From assembly GCF_002443255.2 (NCBI RefSeq), contig NW_019211456.1:43236986-43300985 (forward strand): a stretch of DNA of 64,000 nucleotides. Direction: 5' to 3'. The DNA is from Varroa destructor. Its lineage: Eukaryota > Arthropoda > Arachnida > Mesostigmata > Varroidae. The translations under genes were made by a program, and so were the position numbers. Under the pieces are notes generated by a model. That model worked only from the letters and a program-made list of their open reading frames with translations, was not told the DNA's origin and made no database searches. Below, in pieces: positions 43,301 through 56,868 of the stretch. Positions within the stretch are counted from its first letter, which is position 1; the number at the start of each line of letters is the position of its first letter.

Positions 43301-46300
43301 GGCGCTTGATGAATTCTGCACGGCTATGCACCTAGTCGTATTAAGGAGAAACGGAATCCACCTACCAGCCCAACTCCCTCCGCAACTATTACCAGATATC
43401 CCTCCGTTGATTCAAACTAGTCCTCTGCCGGTACAACCGCAACATTCTCAGCCACTCGCTACAGTGGTCGGAAGTAGCGGCGCCTCTGCTGCCGGCAACG
43501 CAATCAACCAAACACAACAACAGCAACTTGATAGTAGTACCCATCATCGTTGCCATCAACACCAGCAGCAGCAGCAGCAGCAACAACAGCATATAAGCAC
43601 GAAAAACAGCACGACGAGTGACACTACTAACAGCACCGCGGCCATGACGACGACGTCATTGGTCAATAGAGAGAGAGGAGCTGGAGGCCAAGGTAAGCTC
43701 TTCTGTCCTGTGTCCACTATTGACCTTTTGTTCATGATATTAAATACTGTGATGTCAGTACTCGTGACATTATAGGTGACGTATACGTAACTGATTGTGG
43801 GTCCGCTGATCTTATCGAGCGCAGATACCAACTACGGCCTTTGGGTCTGTGGATAGAGCAGTTTATTGAATTTTGATTAATGAGGTACCACTCCGCAGCT
43901 CAGTGGCTCAACGCGCTCTACTCAAACAATCAGCGTCCATTAACAGTTCAGCTTCAATAACGTGTTTCATCACGTGCCATTTTAGGTGTAACGTCTTCAC
44001 CATTGACTGCACCGATAAGTCTCTCAAAGCAATGGATGAAATTTAGCCCGTCACCAACCTCTGGCCCCCTTGGGGTACAACAGAAACAGACACAACAATC
44101 GTCACAGCAGTCGCTTCCGAGGACTAGTCCTACCGCAGGCGAAGTGGGCACTGGCCCAGTATCGTTCGACTTCTCGACAACACTAGTTAATCAGGACCCG
44201 CGCATTTTGCACCCGGTTGCACGTCGGCCCCCTTCATCACCTGAGGGTCAGATGGGCGCGGGCGGTGGTGGGGCATTTAGCTGTGACCCCACCTCTATTC
44301 GCCCGACTGGCTCTATAGTGGTAGATGCTCCATCCGGAGGCACTGGTGGTTATGTTATTATGAATAACTCGTCTGAAAACGATCACGACGCACTCGACGC
44401 GCTTGAGTCAGGCGCGCCACACCTCATATCTACAAATAGGTGAAATAATGTATAGAAATGTACTAGTTAGGATCAGGAAAGTGATAGCTATAAATTTCTC
44501 ACAAACCCCTGGTAACATATAAAGGTTTGTTTTATCCCTGTCGTATTATAAGAAAGAGTGGCTCGTTCTACTTGTACATTTTGTTGTTGTTGTTCGCGTC
44601 TAACACATATCAGTATTATATTTAATATAAACAGCGCAAGCGTGAAGATGTAAAAGAATAATGTATTGTTGTTTGCCTCTCTGCAATTTTACAACGTGCA
44701 GTTCTTTCTCCGCCCCGAGCACGGCGGACGCGTTGTTGATGTCCGGTATTGGGAGTGGCAGTGGAGGTTGTACGGTGCTAAGTGGCAGCGGAACTGGCGC
44801 AGTAGTTGTTGGAAATTCCCTTTCAAATGGCGGGGCTCGAACGCCCCTGGCTGCCAAGAAGGAACCACCTCCGCCGCCACCTCCCCGACCTCTCCCGGCA
44901 CAGCACAGGGGACATCATGCCCGCTCCTCGTCGCTCGACCTCAATCCTCGCGCCACTGGCGGACACCCGTCATCGGGGACCCCTTTAAAGGGCCTTTTCC
45001 CGCCTGCTGTGCCTCCTCGCTCCTCGCCGGCCAACGGTGTCGGTGCGATCGGAGGATCCGGAGGCGTCGCACGAAGTCTATCTGGGGACAGCAGTCGAGG
45101 TGGAATTAGTCAGATCAGTGGTAGCAGTAGCAAACCCCCAAAGATCGGCGCCGCTGGTGGAGCTTTTCAAGTGTACAGGTAAATTAACAGTTGGTTCATC
45201 AATTGGCCAATTGAAACTCTTCTGCATTTTCCGTTTTTTTTCCGTTTTTTTCAATACCATACCAGATAGAAATCTACGAAATTGGGTTAGAAACGAAATT
45301 CATCGACAGAGGCTAAATACGCATGTAAGTATAATTGCCCATTGCGTTATTTTCGTAAGAGCACCTGCGAAGAAAAGGTCAACTACTTGCCAGCTGTTGC
45401 TTCTACCCTCCCCCTCTTCCCGAAATCGATCCTAAATTTGCCCTCGATTATCGCGGATGATTTTTACGTTCTTCTATCTATTGTACTTCCTTAGCGGCAA
45501 GACAAGAACAACAATGAGAAGTGAGGCTGCAGAACCAGGAGCTGCTCATTCAAGATGCGCTTCGGATTCCTCTTGCTCCTCATCGTCATCGTCATGTAAC
45601 TCATCATATGAAGACCTCAGTCTTGATCCTACGACGGATGATGCTGCCATGCTGCTCGTGGATGACGACCATACGGAGTGCGGATACGTGGACACGGCCC
45701 AGCAAGCCGGCCAAGGACAACCGGCTGGACAAGGCATGCATCTTCACAGACCACATCATCGCAAGCACGAACTGCCGGATGCTATGATGGCTCAGTTTAT
45801 CACGTGAGTTACCGATTTTTTCTACTTAACGAATTGTAATTTAATAATCGTAATTTCTAATGTTTAGGTTGATCAGTTTGAATTGGAAGGTTTTTTCATA
45901 AATCCGGAAATGGTATCTAATTTCATTTATGATGTCATAGTTATTAGATCCACCTCTCTTACAGCTTAAGTTCCGGATTTTAACCACTCACAGGCTTGCT
46001 CCAAATGATCATATTAACAGCATTAGTGAGCAGTGGACTGTGCCGTGTCGAGATATATTTAGTTTTCTGTTCAATCGCGCTCTATCCATAATAATCGACT
46101 GGGTTCAAATCTAGGCATTAGTTGGTCATATATGGTCGTTTCAAAAACTGCTCCTATTCTCAAGTAGTTAGCCCTGCACAAGCCGACTAGTGCGAAGCGG
46201 TCTACCATTTTTCTGGAAGACGTGCGGCCTTGTTTTAAGTATTTTAGCTGTCTACGGTTGCAAAACAGTTTACAGAAGCTATACATAAACTTCTTTGGCA

Positions 46301-46904
46301 ATGCACTGGTCTTTCTGAAAAACGTATTTAATCCCATATAGTAGACAATGCCGTAGACTGTCGATTTGGTGTCACCATAGAAGTTTATGATCTCGGTGAG
46401 GGTTCGGATCGTGTAAGGACATTGAATAATAGTTGGTTGAATAAAGTGAAAAAACGACGCATTGTTTTTCAGCATGGCTGTGAGCCTGTCTAGATCGTCT
46501 TTACGACGAGCTTTTTCCAGTGAGACTGATTTTAAATAAACCTATTTGGTAAAGTACGGGCAACCAGTGAAAAGTGGTCCCGTTTTAAACTTGGCGCCAC
46601 GCAGCAATAAACAAGCAAGATACAAGTATCGCTATACATCAATAGAAGCCGTAAAAATATGTATTATTTCACATTTATATGGATTCCATAACGACTCCGT
46701 TATTGATCAGATTTAACGTAAAGTTTCTTTGTTAACAGGGACATTCCTACGGATCGGGAGCAGCTCATTCGAGACATCAGCGCCCATCGGGAACGTAATG
46801 CAATGCTTCGTGAATGGAACCGTGAGTTACACGATGAGCTTCAGCAGCTCGTTCAGGAACGCCTATCTCTGCAGAGTCAAAAACAGCCGACATCAACGAT
46901 TTAG
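40363..46904 (+). CDS. Reps: Reps: RalBP1-associated EH-domain adaptor
   Basis: Eight coding exons: 40363-40614, 41758-42118, 42515-42797, 43235-43692, 43986-44439, 44702-45178, 45495-45803 and 46739-46904. All are GT-AG and phase-compatible, giving 919 aa. Two EH domains: EH1 at about 41-130 (exons 1-2, FGRSQFFRALKL), and EH2 at about 261-355 (exons 3-4) with a canonical EF-hand loop D314-E325 (DIDRDGQLALDE). Then come Gln- and Ser-rich linkers (Asn run about 150, Gln run in exon 4), a conserved DPRILHPVARR segment in exon 5, a seven-proline stretch before RP near 658-666, an RSSSLDLN motif, and a C-terminal coiled coil (about 873-910). Family members bind NPF-motif endocytic proteins through EH domains and RalBP1 through the C-terminal region, linking Ral signalling to receptor endocytosis. 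The ATG is the first in frame after a TAG at 40300; an upstream non-coding or coding exon cannot be excluded. Confidence 0.92.
43898..43950 (+). repeat. tRNA 5'-half-like segment in Reps intron 4
   Basis: GCAGCTCAGTGGCTCAACGC followed by GCTCTACTC resembles the D-arm and A-box half of a tRNA, with a poor B-box-like AGTTCAGCTTC about 30 bases on. No acceptor stem closes, so it is not a functional tRNA gene. It is best explained as a decayed SINE head. Confidence 0.25.
46071..46541 (-). pseudogene. Antisense open frame inside Reps intron 7, unknown origin
   Basis: On the minus strand, 156 open codons follow an acceptor-like CAAATAG (ending at 46542) and run to a stop at 46071; the first ATG is at 46475. 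The composition is protein-like: a charged start (SLEKARRKDDLDRLTAML), then hydrophobic and aromatic stretches and Cys/Arg-rich segments. I recognise no domain. The frame lies entirely within the 935-base last intron of Reps and antisense to it. Possibilities are an exon of a nested gene, the remnant of a retrocopy or transposon coding region, or chance. Intact length and composition make pure chance less attractive, but there is no homology evidence. Confidence 0.25.
46739..46904 (+). CDS. Reps: Reps last exon, C-terminal coiled coil
   Basis: After the acceptor TTAACAG this exon completes a Thr codon. It encodes 54 further residues, including RDISAHRERNAMLREWNREL, followed by HDELQQLVQERLSLQSQ, and ends at TAG 46902-46904. 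Leucine and charged-residue spacing is coiled-coil-like and matches the C-terminal helix of vertebrate REPS1, the region tied to RalBP1 binding. The exon is separated by the longest 3' intron and would be missed by open-frame length. Confidence 0.85.
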
Positions 46905-47479
46905 ACATGTGGTCGGCAGGGAGCATTTGGCGATACAATATCTAACAATTACTACTAGATTAAAGTGAAGGAATAGAGCTCAATTAGGCTCGAACACAAG
47001 TGTGCCTATATCTAATGGATAAGTACCAACCCATATTTGAATTGACTAGATGTGCCACTAAAGGTTCTGGTCAATATCATCCTCCAACGAGAAAAAAATT
47101 AAAAAAAAAAAGAAAAATCTGACGAAAATGTCCATGATGATTTTCATGAACCCGATGCTTTCTGCTTTCTCATGTACTGAAGTGGAATGGCAAATATGGG
47201 AACTGTAGAAATATCAGAGAAGACAAGTCGAAATGGTATATGTAGCAAGAGTCGTCTCAAAGCGACGCAAAATCAGGAGGTTCACGTTTAGGTCCTTCTA
47301 GCCATTAGTGACGAAAAAAATGACGTCTTATATGGATGAAACAAGATGTGAGACATAGCATAACGGATGTTGTCTGCGCGAAGTAGCACTAAATGGGCCA
47401 TACATAAAAAATAAAAGGTCCACGCTTTAGATGAAAGTTATACCAATGACTAGTAAGAAACATACAGACAAAATGAGAC

Positions 47480-47579
47480 NNNNNNNNNNNNNNNNNNNNN
47501 NNNNNNNNNNNNNNNNNNNNNNNNNNNNNNNNNNNNNNNNNNNNNNNNNNNNNNNNNNNNNNNNNNNNNNNNNNNNNNN
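47480..47579. other. Assembly gap (100 N)
   Basis: Exactly 100 N, the usual placeholder for a gap of unknown length. The first resolved bases after it are a TA repeat, so an expanded TA microsatellite probably broke the assembly. Confidence 0.97.
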
Positions 47580-49245
47580 TATATATATAAACTATATCTT
47601 TGCGATGAAGGAATAGGCCACCGCTATAAGGGAATAGAATGATCGCTATAAATAATTAGTAATAATGAGAATGATAAAATTTAAAAAAAAACAAATAAGA
47701 ATGAACAAGCAGAACCAGTCGAATCCCACACGTACGCACTCAATGTGCACCGCCCCTCAAAAAAGATAGTGGTGGCAAAGAAATAAGACAAAAATGATTT
47801 TGTCCCAAGGCACACTGACAGCGAAATATTTCACGAGGCTTCAAAAGCTAGTTGCAAACAATGCGAAATAACTGCAGTCCAAAGAGACATCACTGAATAG
47901 TGGGCAGGCGACGCTGATATTGTCCATAGAGAGATACCTGAAAACAATGAAAAAAAAACAATATGGTAGTTCATAAATAACCGAATGAAATCTAACAAGC
48001 AATCTAGACAAAAAAACAACGTGTCTGAAACTTGTGCGACCGGGGCGAATTATATAGAAATCTGCTACAACAATAGCGACAACCGTAATCGCCGTTACTA
48101 CTACAATCGTTATTATCACATTTCGTACTAGGCACGTATCTAGTTATGCACTAACTTTTGTAGTTTAGTGCAATTCGTGTGCCAATAGCTGGCCACTGTA
48201 GATAAAACGAATTCTAAAAAATGTGGCGAACGACGTCTATCTGTAATGTATTGGTACTCATGCAGTAACATAAGGATTCTAACATTATCTGTTTTATTAC
48301 AAATACTTGTCTATTATCCATAATTATTTTCTAATGGCACAGGATTGAAAATGCACCGCGAACAAGTTGACTATTTTGAACGAGGCCCCTTCTTAAAAAG
48401 TCACCCCCAAAAACCATGTTGTTTACAACAATCGTGATGCCATTCCTCAGTAAAAGTCTTCCCCGTTTTTCTTTGAAAGCGTACGCGTCGGCGATTACTA
48501 GCAAAAAAAAAAAAATTCAACTGTAACAGTTTTCAGAGTATCGGTGATCTCTTTGTCATCTGTCCAAACGCAACAATGATACATTGAGACTGATAACGAA
48601 AACTAAACCACAGCGAGATTTTACCTATTTATTTTCTATGTTAACTTGGGCTCGATTAGTTTTTATTTTCAATCAGTATTTTTTTAACCCCCATTTTTCA
48701 AATTGTGGCCTTTGAGTTGAAATCAGATCAAAGGCGACAATCCGAACACGACGTTGACGAATAACGTCTGCTCATCAACACGTATAGAAGGGCATCATGG
48801 GAAGTCAAGTCAAATACAGCGTGATGGCAATATTATGTTATTGATTGAAATATGGATGCATGCATTATAGGTGTGGAGACAGACCTAGAGGACAATGGTT
48901 TGTTGTGATTGTGGGCTCACGTTGGCATTACTACTGCTATTTTGCAGTGTTCAGGATCAACATGAGCTAAATAAGTTTCGAATTCTATGTACGGTACTGC
49001 CGCTAACATTACTTTAGACGCTTAGCCCGTAGCACGAAGCGAAGTGTGTCTAGGACCAGTTTACCAACTCAGAAGGTCACCACGTACCCGTAAGCTTCGC
49101 AAAAAAACGCGCCACTATATCATCACGAAGATAAGATCAACATGGTCTATTGTTTTGCAATCTTAAGGGGATTTAACAGATAAATGCATATTCGAATACT
49201 AGGGTAATAAACATTTATTCTGCGATTTAATATCGGTAATATTCA

Positions 49246-49285
49246 CAGCAGCGGCAGCAGTAGTAGTAGTAGTAGTAGTAGTAGT
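49246..49285. repeat. CAG/TAG trinucleotide repeat
   Basis: A short interrupted CAG run passes into (TAG)n at about 49260-49285. It is non-coding; stops occur every codon in the TAG frame. Confidence 0.9.
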
Positions 49286-52200
49286 GTTTTGACATCGGTG
49301 TAATTATTATAAAACCTTTTACTAAAAAAAATATACTATCCTATGCCACCGAAGCATACCAAGTCGCCTGGATAAATACGGCTGTTTCGTTTGTAATGAG
49401 CTGACGCTTAACAGAGAGAAAACAGACCGTTGTTTTCTAGGCGAGCTTCAGCTCTGTATTCTTTTATTTGAAGTTTTATTTCTTTATAAACGAACAGAAT
49501 GTTATTACTGGGTGAGTATGATTAGCTTTTTTCGTTACGGCTTCAAACATGCTCATATATTTGTACACCGTATAGTATATATCATTATCTTTGTGATTCG
49601 TTGCGACTATATGCGTATCTCACTTATTTCTGTAAAGTAAAAAAGTTAGTTTGAATCTGTTCTTCACTGTAAACAACAATGGAAGCTGACCTATAACAAG
49701 AAAATATATATATTCGTGATAAATGCTTATGTAAAAAACTGTCGTCGAAAGCTGCTTCATGCAAAGCTGCCCATGATGTCTACATTTTGGTAGCTATAGC
49801 GCTCTCCAGCTCACTTCACAGGATATTATTTTTACGTTTTTTGTTACTAGTCTAACTATCACAGCTACGTAGTAATGTTATCTCGAATTATTCTACATTA
49901 ATATAACCTGCACAAGTAATTCAGATATATGTAAAATGAATGTTTCACGTTGGGAAAATAACTGAAAAAATATTAAACGGTGGTCGCACGTTGGTCACAC
50001 TTGATCTGAATCGCCCTCTGTAAACCAGATTGGTGGCACACAATTGTTCTCAGACACATCATCATTATACGAATGGTCGTAAAAACAGTTCTCGGCATTC
50101 TGCTCATTAGAACTCGAAAATAATATCGTCGCTTTATCGTACCTGTGTCCTGCAGGTGCGGAAAAAATAGCCGAATCCCACAAAAACTTGATAGAATCAA
50201 ACTGGATAGGACTGGTAAACGGTTTTCAGGACGGGTATATGAATCTAACTACCAATAAATATGTACGATTTGTCCTAATGTAATGGTGATCACATGTCAC
50301 ACCTAAACTAGCATAGGGGGCAATCTGTGGGTGTGCGAGTGTCTAAGTGAACGCATGTGTGATTGCGGTAAGTTTAATGAGGATGAAGACAATATTGTAG
50401 TGGCCCATTGAGAGAACAATTATAACAATAATCATAGAATTCATATACAAAGTGAGGAGAGAAAATTCGTGGTACCCTGTATATTTACATATAAAGAGGT
50501 AGACCGGAAGAGCAAGAAATACGAGCGGTTAGAAATCGAAGAAGTAATACTGATAAGTAGGTGGGCAAACAAAAATGAAACATGCGGCCGGACGTAAACC
50601 GAGACAACATGGATAATTAACGAAGAACAAGAAATAATTGAAGTATAAATGATATGATAGAAACACTACGAAAATATTTTCGTTCATAATTATTATGGAC
50701 AGAGAAGGAAAGACAGTAGGAAAGAGAAATAAGAAAAAATACGATCTACTTCGGATAGATAAAAGGAGTTCCCGTTGTTTCTGCGTGTTCAAGAAATGTT
50801 GTATTCTAACTAGTATTAATAATTATATAAAAAAAATACTGTGGAGGCAAAAATGTCATGACACGAGTAAAACTAAAATGAAAACGATAAAGTGTATTTA
50901 TGTACCAACAAATATTTTGTTTTTACTCGTCTGTTACGGTCAGTTATATTGAGGAGGTGCATGTATCAAAGGTAAACAGCAGAAACGCTATCTAATTAAT
51001 CGTCGAAACAACTTCGTACTGAATAGCAATAGGACAGTTATAATCGTACCATTGTTGTTATTATTTAGTGAGGCATTGGTGAAATAAGGTCAATGAGAGT
51101 AGTTATACGGGATTCGAAACTATCAAAATGCGTTTCCAAATTCGAATTGACCATATATGTTCAAGTTCTAACGGCGATTTGCGTCGCTGGGCCATTAATG
51201 CAAAATATTTTTACAAAGTGATCAAACGTTGCAAACAGTCTCAATTTTGTGGCGGACGAAACAACCGAACCCGCTGATTTGATTTACCTTCCGGATTTAC
51301 TATAGCAAAAAAGTAGCAGCTAACTATATTATATGTAATCATCTAAATTTTTATATCGTCACCTGAGTGTTTATCCCTAAGAATCCGATTTGTCTGAAAT
51401 AGGGTTGTCCGATATTTTTGGGGTTGATAATCACGCTATAAAAATAATGATTCTTACTCATACAGATTGTAACGGTTTACATTGTCAACAGTTATCTCGT
51501 ATGGGATCAACGCGAAAATCTTATGAATATGAAATCTGAGAACTCCTACATTCGCTAACCAAGTGGTTTGATTTAACCCCCTTTTATGGAGACCCTAATT
51601 ATACAGATTAAAAAATCAGAAATAATAACGCTACTATTTGTTGATTACAATACCGTTGTTAGTTATATAACAACTAGAACAGTTTGATTGAACTTCAATT
51701 AATTAGAATACTAATATGTACTGGTTAGATATGTACCTGAGAGAAGTCAACTAATAACGATACCATATTTCACAACAACGACCATACGATTTTTATTCGG
51801 CAGCAGTCCTTACGCAAAACAACTGTAAAAAGGAGTCAGAACGTGCACGCAAGAGGCATTCTGAAACATCATTCGGAAACTAATACTAAATATGTTAGAT
51901 TTAGCACTCTAAACCTTGATATAATAATGTCCCTGATTGTTTATACGTTGCTGACCTCAGCAGGGTTAAATTGGATCAAGGCGGACATATAGGGCCGTAC
52001 AATGAATGCTACCTTGAAGCATTAACTGGACGTAAGGCCAAAGCGACACGTATTTTAAGAACGTGTTGTTGATTATTTCAAGGAAATCTTCAGGCGAAGC
52101 AAAATGATCTCCGATATTTTCCAGCACATTTCAATCACGGTAAAAACCTGGCTCCGTAGCATTGAGGTATGATGTACTAGTGGAACTAGAATCACCAGCT

Positions 52201-55200
52201 TTGTTTACATATGGGAGCTTCTTTTGGACTCACGAAACGGCGTTTTAGTACAAAATTAGAAAGATATGTAAGTAAAATATATTCGGTCAAGTATATTAAT
52301 AGAATAACATTTGCCCTTCATTTTTCTTTTCCATATGCTCAAAGCGTATAGAGGATAAATATACTGACGAGGCAATGACCAGGTGGTGCTATAAATAGTG
52401 ATATACTGTTTATTCCAAGGTGATTGATATAAAATAATTATGATCATTATAACAAGGTACGTAGCAAATAGAAGCCGATCTATTTTTTAGCATAGCCAGT
52501 AATGGTAAGAGAGTGATTCTGACGCCTGCCGGTCACCGAAAACACATGACCGAATAGAATAAGCTAATGTCCTGAGTGTCCTTGCACTTTGTTTCCCTCC
52601 AGTCTTAAAAAATTGTTTCAGCAATGTCTTGCTGAGAGAGGGACATCAGAGCAATCCGTCATCCGAATGTACTGACAAAGAGTGAGAAATTCATACTTAG
52701 AAACGATCAACAAACGAATCAGTGGTCCCATAGTGAATCTATTCCTGTTTGCAGTATCCAATTTATAAAAATCGTTTTCAATATTGCAGAATATGTACAC
52801 AAACTTATGAAGCCTTCGAATATTTCAAACAGCTAGAATCGTATTATGCATTAAAAACCATTTGTTTATATAATGTGGAGATGCTAAAAAGCAAATAGGC
52901 TGCAATTATTTTTGTTATCGCTTGTTTCCTGCGAAGGTGCGATATAAGCTTTCCACGGTTTTCCCAAAATCTAAGTAGCTTCTTTAAACTGGTAGGGCAC
53001 ACCTAACCTGTCAATTGTTGCTGTTAGCTAGTTAAACTACACTTATGATGGATAAGGTAGTATTAAGAGAAGCAAATCATTGTCCTCATGGGCTGAAAAT
53101 GTCGAAACAACATAAGGCTAACATGTGACCCAAACCAGATGATTCGCTGAGTGATCCAGTTCCGAACGCAGTTGAATTTAACGCTAGCTAACAGCTCAAC
53201 TTCTACAAAATTGAACAGGGTGCTGTGTCTAAAAAGTGCTGGGGTTTCAAAAAAAAACTGATGCTGCCGTTTCAGGTGAGATTCTTGATATAGTAGGGAC
53301 ACTGAAAATAACAACATTAGCCAGCGGAATCGATGTGCGTTAGAATGTGCACGAAAGCGGTGTGCCTGTATATAATGCTGACATTAAGTGTAACATGATG
53401 GAACTAAAAAATTGGTCCAGTAGGTGTTGTTTGAGGCTAGGACAAAGAAGCAGACAGAAAATGAAGTGCAATGCTGGCCTAAATCACATGCGAGTCGCTT
53501 GACGAATATTATCGACGAAACGATTAAGGATCACTGAAAGCTGACAGCCATTGATACCAATGAATCTGAATCAAATGACAATTTTTAATGCTTTTACTGA
53601 TTGTTTATGCCGGGATTAGAATAACGCATGGCACCACTCATGCATGTGTAAATGGTAAGGATCACACCGAGATTTGTATGCAGTTAGCGCAATTAGTTGT
53701 TTGAACACACAAATAATACAAAGACAGCTTTAATGCCCGGGAACTTAAGAACTTCGAAACTAGTGTTTGAGTCTGAAATAAAATCTCTGGGATGCACATA
53801 CAGTTCACCCACAATCGGGTTGCGAACGTACTAAATGATTAGCGAGTTATCGCCGCCCGTGGAGTACGATAAAGAGTAGCAACGAACTGTGCAGACGAAG
53901 AATACAAAAAGAAAAATCGATATCCGTTTTCAGACACCGTGAAACGATAAAATTGATATGTCTAGGGAATTTTTTCCGGTTAGGCTAACATAAATGATAA
54001 TAAAATGGTCAGTTGTTCGAGACGTAATTACGGGGCTATAAATAGTAAAAGAAGAGACGGTAAGCTCTGTAAGCGTTTTGGGTTGAAAGTCCCTTAATTA
54101 TTCAACGTACTGCATCATTTTTTAAACGTAATCTAAAAGTCGAAATATACTCAAGTAGTTTTAAATCAATGCACTGAGACCATGAAAATCATACAACGTA
54201 CGTGAGCATTCCTAAGTGAAAAATATTCATAGTCCTTCTAGTAGAAAACTGTGTGGGTAATGCTACCGATTATACTTCCACGAAAGAACGTTTTGAAAAA
54301 GCAAAAAAAAACAACGATGCTAATAATCAAGCGGTACCTCTGCCAAGCGTGCTTGGCGACTTTTAAAACAGCTATTTTAGTTAAAGGTAACCTGTAGGTT
54401 GCGCTTCTTATTGATCTGCCACAAAAGTTTAAAGCAAACCTATATTCTAGTCTTACAAAGATACACAGGAATTGTGACTAGGATTTCAGAAGCATTAGAA
54501 TGAGCGCTTTAAACTTCTAGCACGATGCATCAATAAGAGTAGTCCCAAGGCTTATATTACAAGTTATATTACGGCTGAATATAGAAACAAGCAGCGAGTG
54601 GTAGCCACTTGTCATTCTCTTCCCTTTTGGTCGCAAGAGTAATTGAAAATGTCTAGATACCGGAAGTTGTAGACAGAATTAGAGCTATATTTTTCAAGAA
54701 TTAAGATTTTCATGTATTATTTCTCCGCATACAAAAACGTGATTGTAAAAAAGTTATCAAAAGAAGGTGAAATTGTTTAGATCGCAGATACAACTTATAT
54801 GAATGCTTAACACATATGGAATGGATGAAAAGAAGTAGAAAGGCTTCAACTTACAATTATAGATAATAATAATTCTACATATTATATACTCGAAAATATG
54901 TCTGTGTCTTTCGTAGAATTTCAGTTCAACGTCATAAAGGTCAATGATGAAGTCGTGGGTGACTTCCAACTATTTAAAGTACCTTTACAAACTGCATCAG
55001 TTTGCAGAAAAAAATTTACATCAGACATTTGATAAAAATGGAGCTTAAAACGGGTTGTCAGCTGGCGTAGATTAGCGAGCAATAATTGAGTAGGGTCTTC
55101 GCAGACCGCAAATCATTTAACATTTGATGATATATGCAAAACAACAAGCTGTTTGAGATCAATATTTGATTACGGTAAAAATCGACGCGATAAAAAATAG

Positions 55201-56868
55201 GCACCTGATGACTGAAATTCAGCCTTTTCGTAACTTATGTCGACTTGATAGAGAGAGACTTGAAAGATAGACGCGGTGGAATATGGAACATTCTAAGAGA
55301 AAAATTACAACGGGTTATGCGTTATGCAAGCCGTGTGCTATCGTAAACGCTCACTTAATGGGAAGTTGCCAGCAAGAAGTTATACTTGCTAAAAGAAATC
55401 GAATGTGCGGGTATTCTTGGTTTTGCAAGACGTTTGTTCGTAGTCCATTCAATACTGGAATTGCGCATTTTTCTTATCTATATCGATCTAGTACAACCCG
55501 AGTCTTACGCATGAAAAATTAATACTCATCAGCGGTTTAATAGTCCAGAGCACGTAGCTCCGAGACATTCTTAAGACCCGCCATCATGTTTTATTTCCTT
55601 AGCTTTGCCAATATTCGAACGGGGCCCATTTTTTTAATGATATATGAGATCTCCCGCTCTTTTGATACATGCAACACCCCTTAATATGAACTGAAAATTA
55701 CCACACAGTTCATTCATTCCGGTCGGTCTGTCTTTGTGAAGAGTGTTTACTTTTTGGGAGGAAAATAACGGTAGTCACTTTCAATCGTTGCTCCGGGCCA
55801 TATGAGGACAGCTCCAGGAGCAATAAAAAACGCTTCTAACTTTCGTAGAATGATTTTATTTTATTCTTCACCCATGTGTATGTATGTATATATTCATAGT
55901 TTTTAGTTATTCTACAATTGAACGACACCGCTTCAACGTCTGACGCATAATCACACTTACCACTATCTTTTTCTGCACCTTTTACTTTTCTATAATTGTA
56001 TATCATGTCGTTGTCATAAATAGGTACAGTCTACAGATTTCTTTATGTATACTTGTATTTATATTTGTATACACCATATACCTTTTTAATTAACCTTTCA
56101 TATGTGTGTATACCTTATATCAGCCTCTGCTTTTTCTCTCTCTACACATGCGTTCGTCGAACGCAAACACGATACATTGAAACTTGTTTTAATATAAGTT
56201 ACGATCTGCTACCCATGTGTTTAGGGTTGTTGTCTAACTCTTCAAACTATCATTACTGTCATATCAGTTATTCATAATTAATATTATTGGCCACCACAAT
56301 TATCTCATTGGCCTGCTAACTTCGGATTTTACAAGCATTCATACAAAGCAATCCTAAAGTTAGTTAATGCTAAACCTTAGGTTTGCAAATTTACTACTGT
56401 ACTACTAGTCAGAAAATTATATCTTTGTTCACCTGCTGTCACGTGTCAATAAATATTTTGCGTACCTTATCGTACAATGACGTTCGTCATCCGATATTTA
56501 ATAATGCTTATGCTATTTGCTGAAAACTGACTGCAAAGCCCCCCGCTTGTACCACTGCTCTCCTACGGACGTCAAAAGTAAATGGGGATGTGCGTGCAAA
56601 AATTAAATTTAATTTCACATAGAATCATCGTCACGAACCGTATGCTTGGTCTAAAAATTAACTATGCTACAGTACGTTTTCATCACTCTGGAGTTGTTCT
56701 CTTGAAGAAGAAAGTAAGGTTTTTTCGACTGGCCACATGTACTAGTACAAAGAATGCGCACACACGTAGCTCATCAAGAAACGACAAAGAAGAAACGAAT
56801 GTAGCTAAAGATTAAGATATCAATTACGGAGGAAAAATCAAGGGTCTTCAGTAAGATGTTGAATGAGA

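Larger units (their letters stand above)
46905..56868. other. AT-rich interval between Reps and Mta 3' ends
   Basis: Reps and Mta converge on this 10-kb stretch, so it contains both 3' UTRs. I recognise no coding gene. Candidate polyadenylation signals are AATAAA at about 47409 for Reps and, on the minus strand, a tandem AATAAA-type signal near 55855-55866 for Mta. Neither is verified. The 100-base assembly gap lies at its left end. Short open frames (for example 53063-53317 and 54757-54969, minus) show no family signature. Confidence 0.4.

Noticed and set aside
46090..46120. B-box-like GGGTTCAAATCTAGGC on the plus strand
   Set aside because: No A box at proper spacing and no cloverleaf; it lies within the antisense open frame in Reps intron 7.
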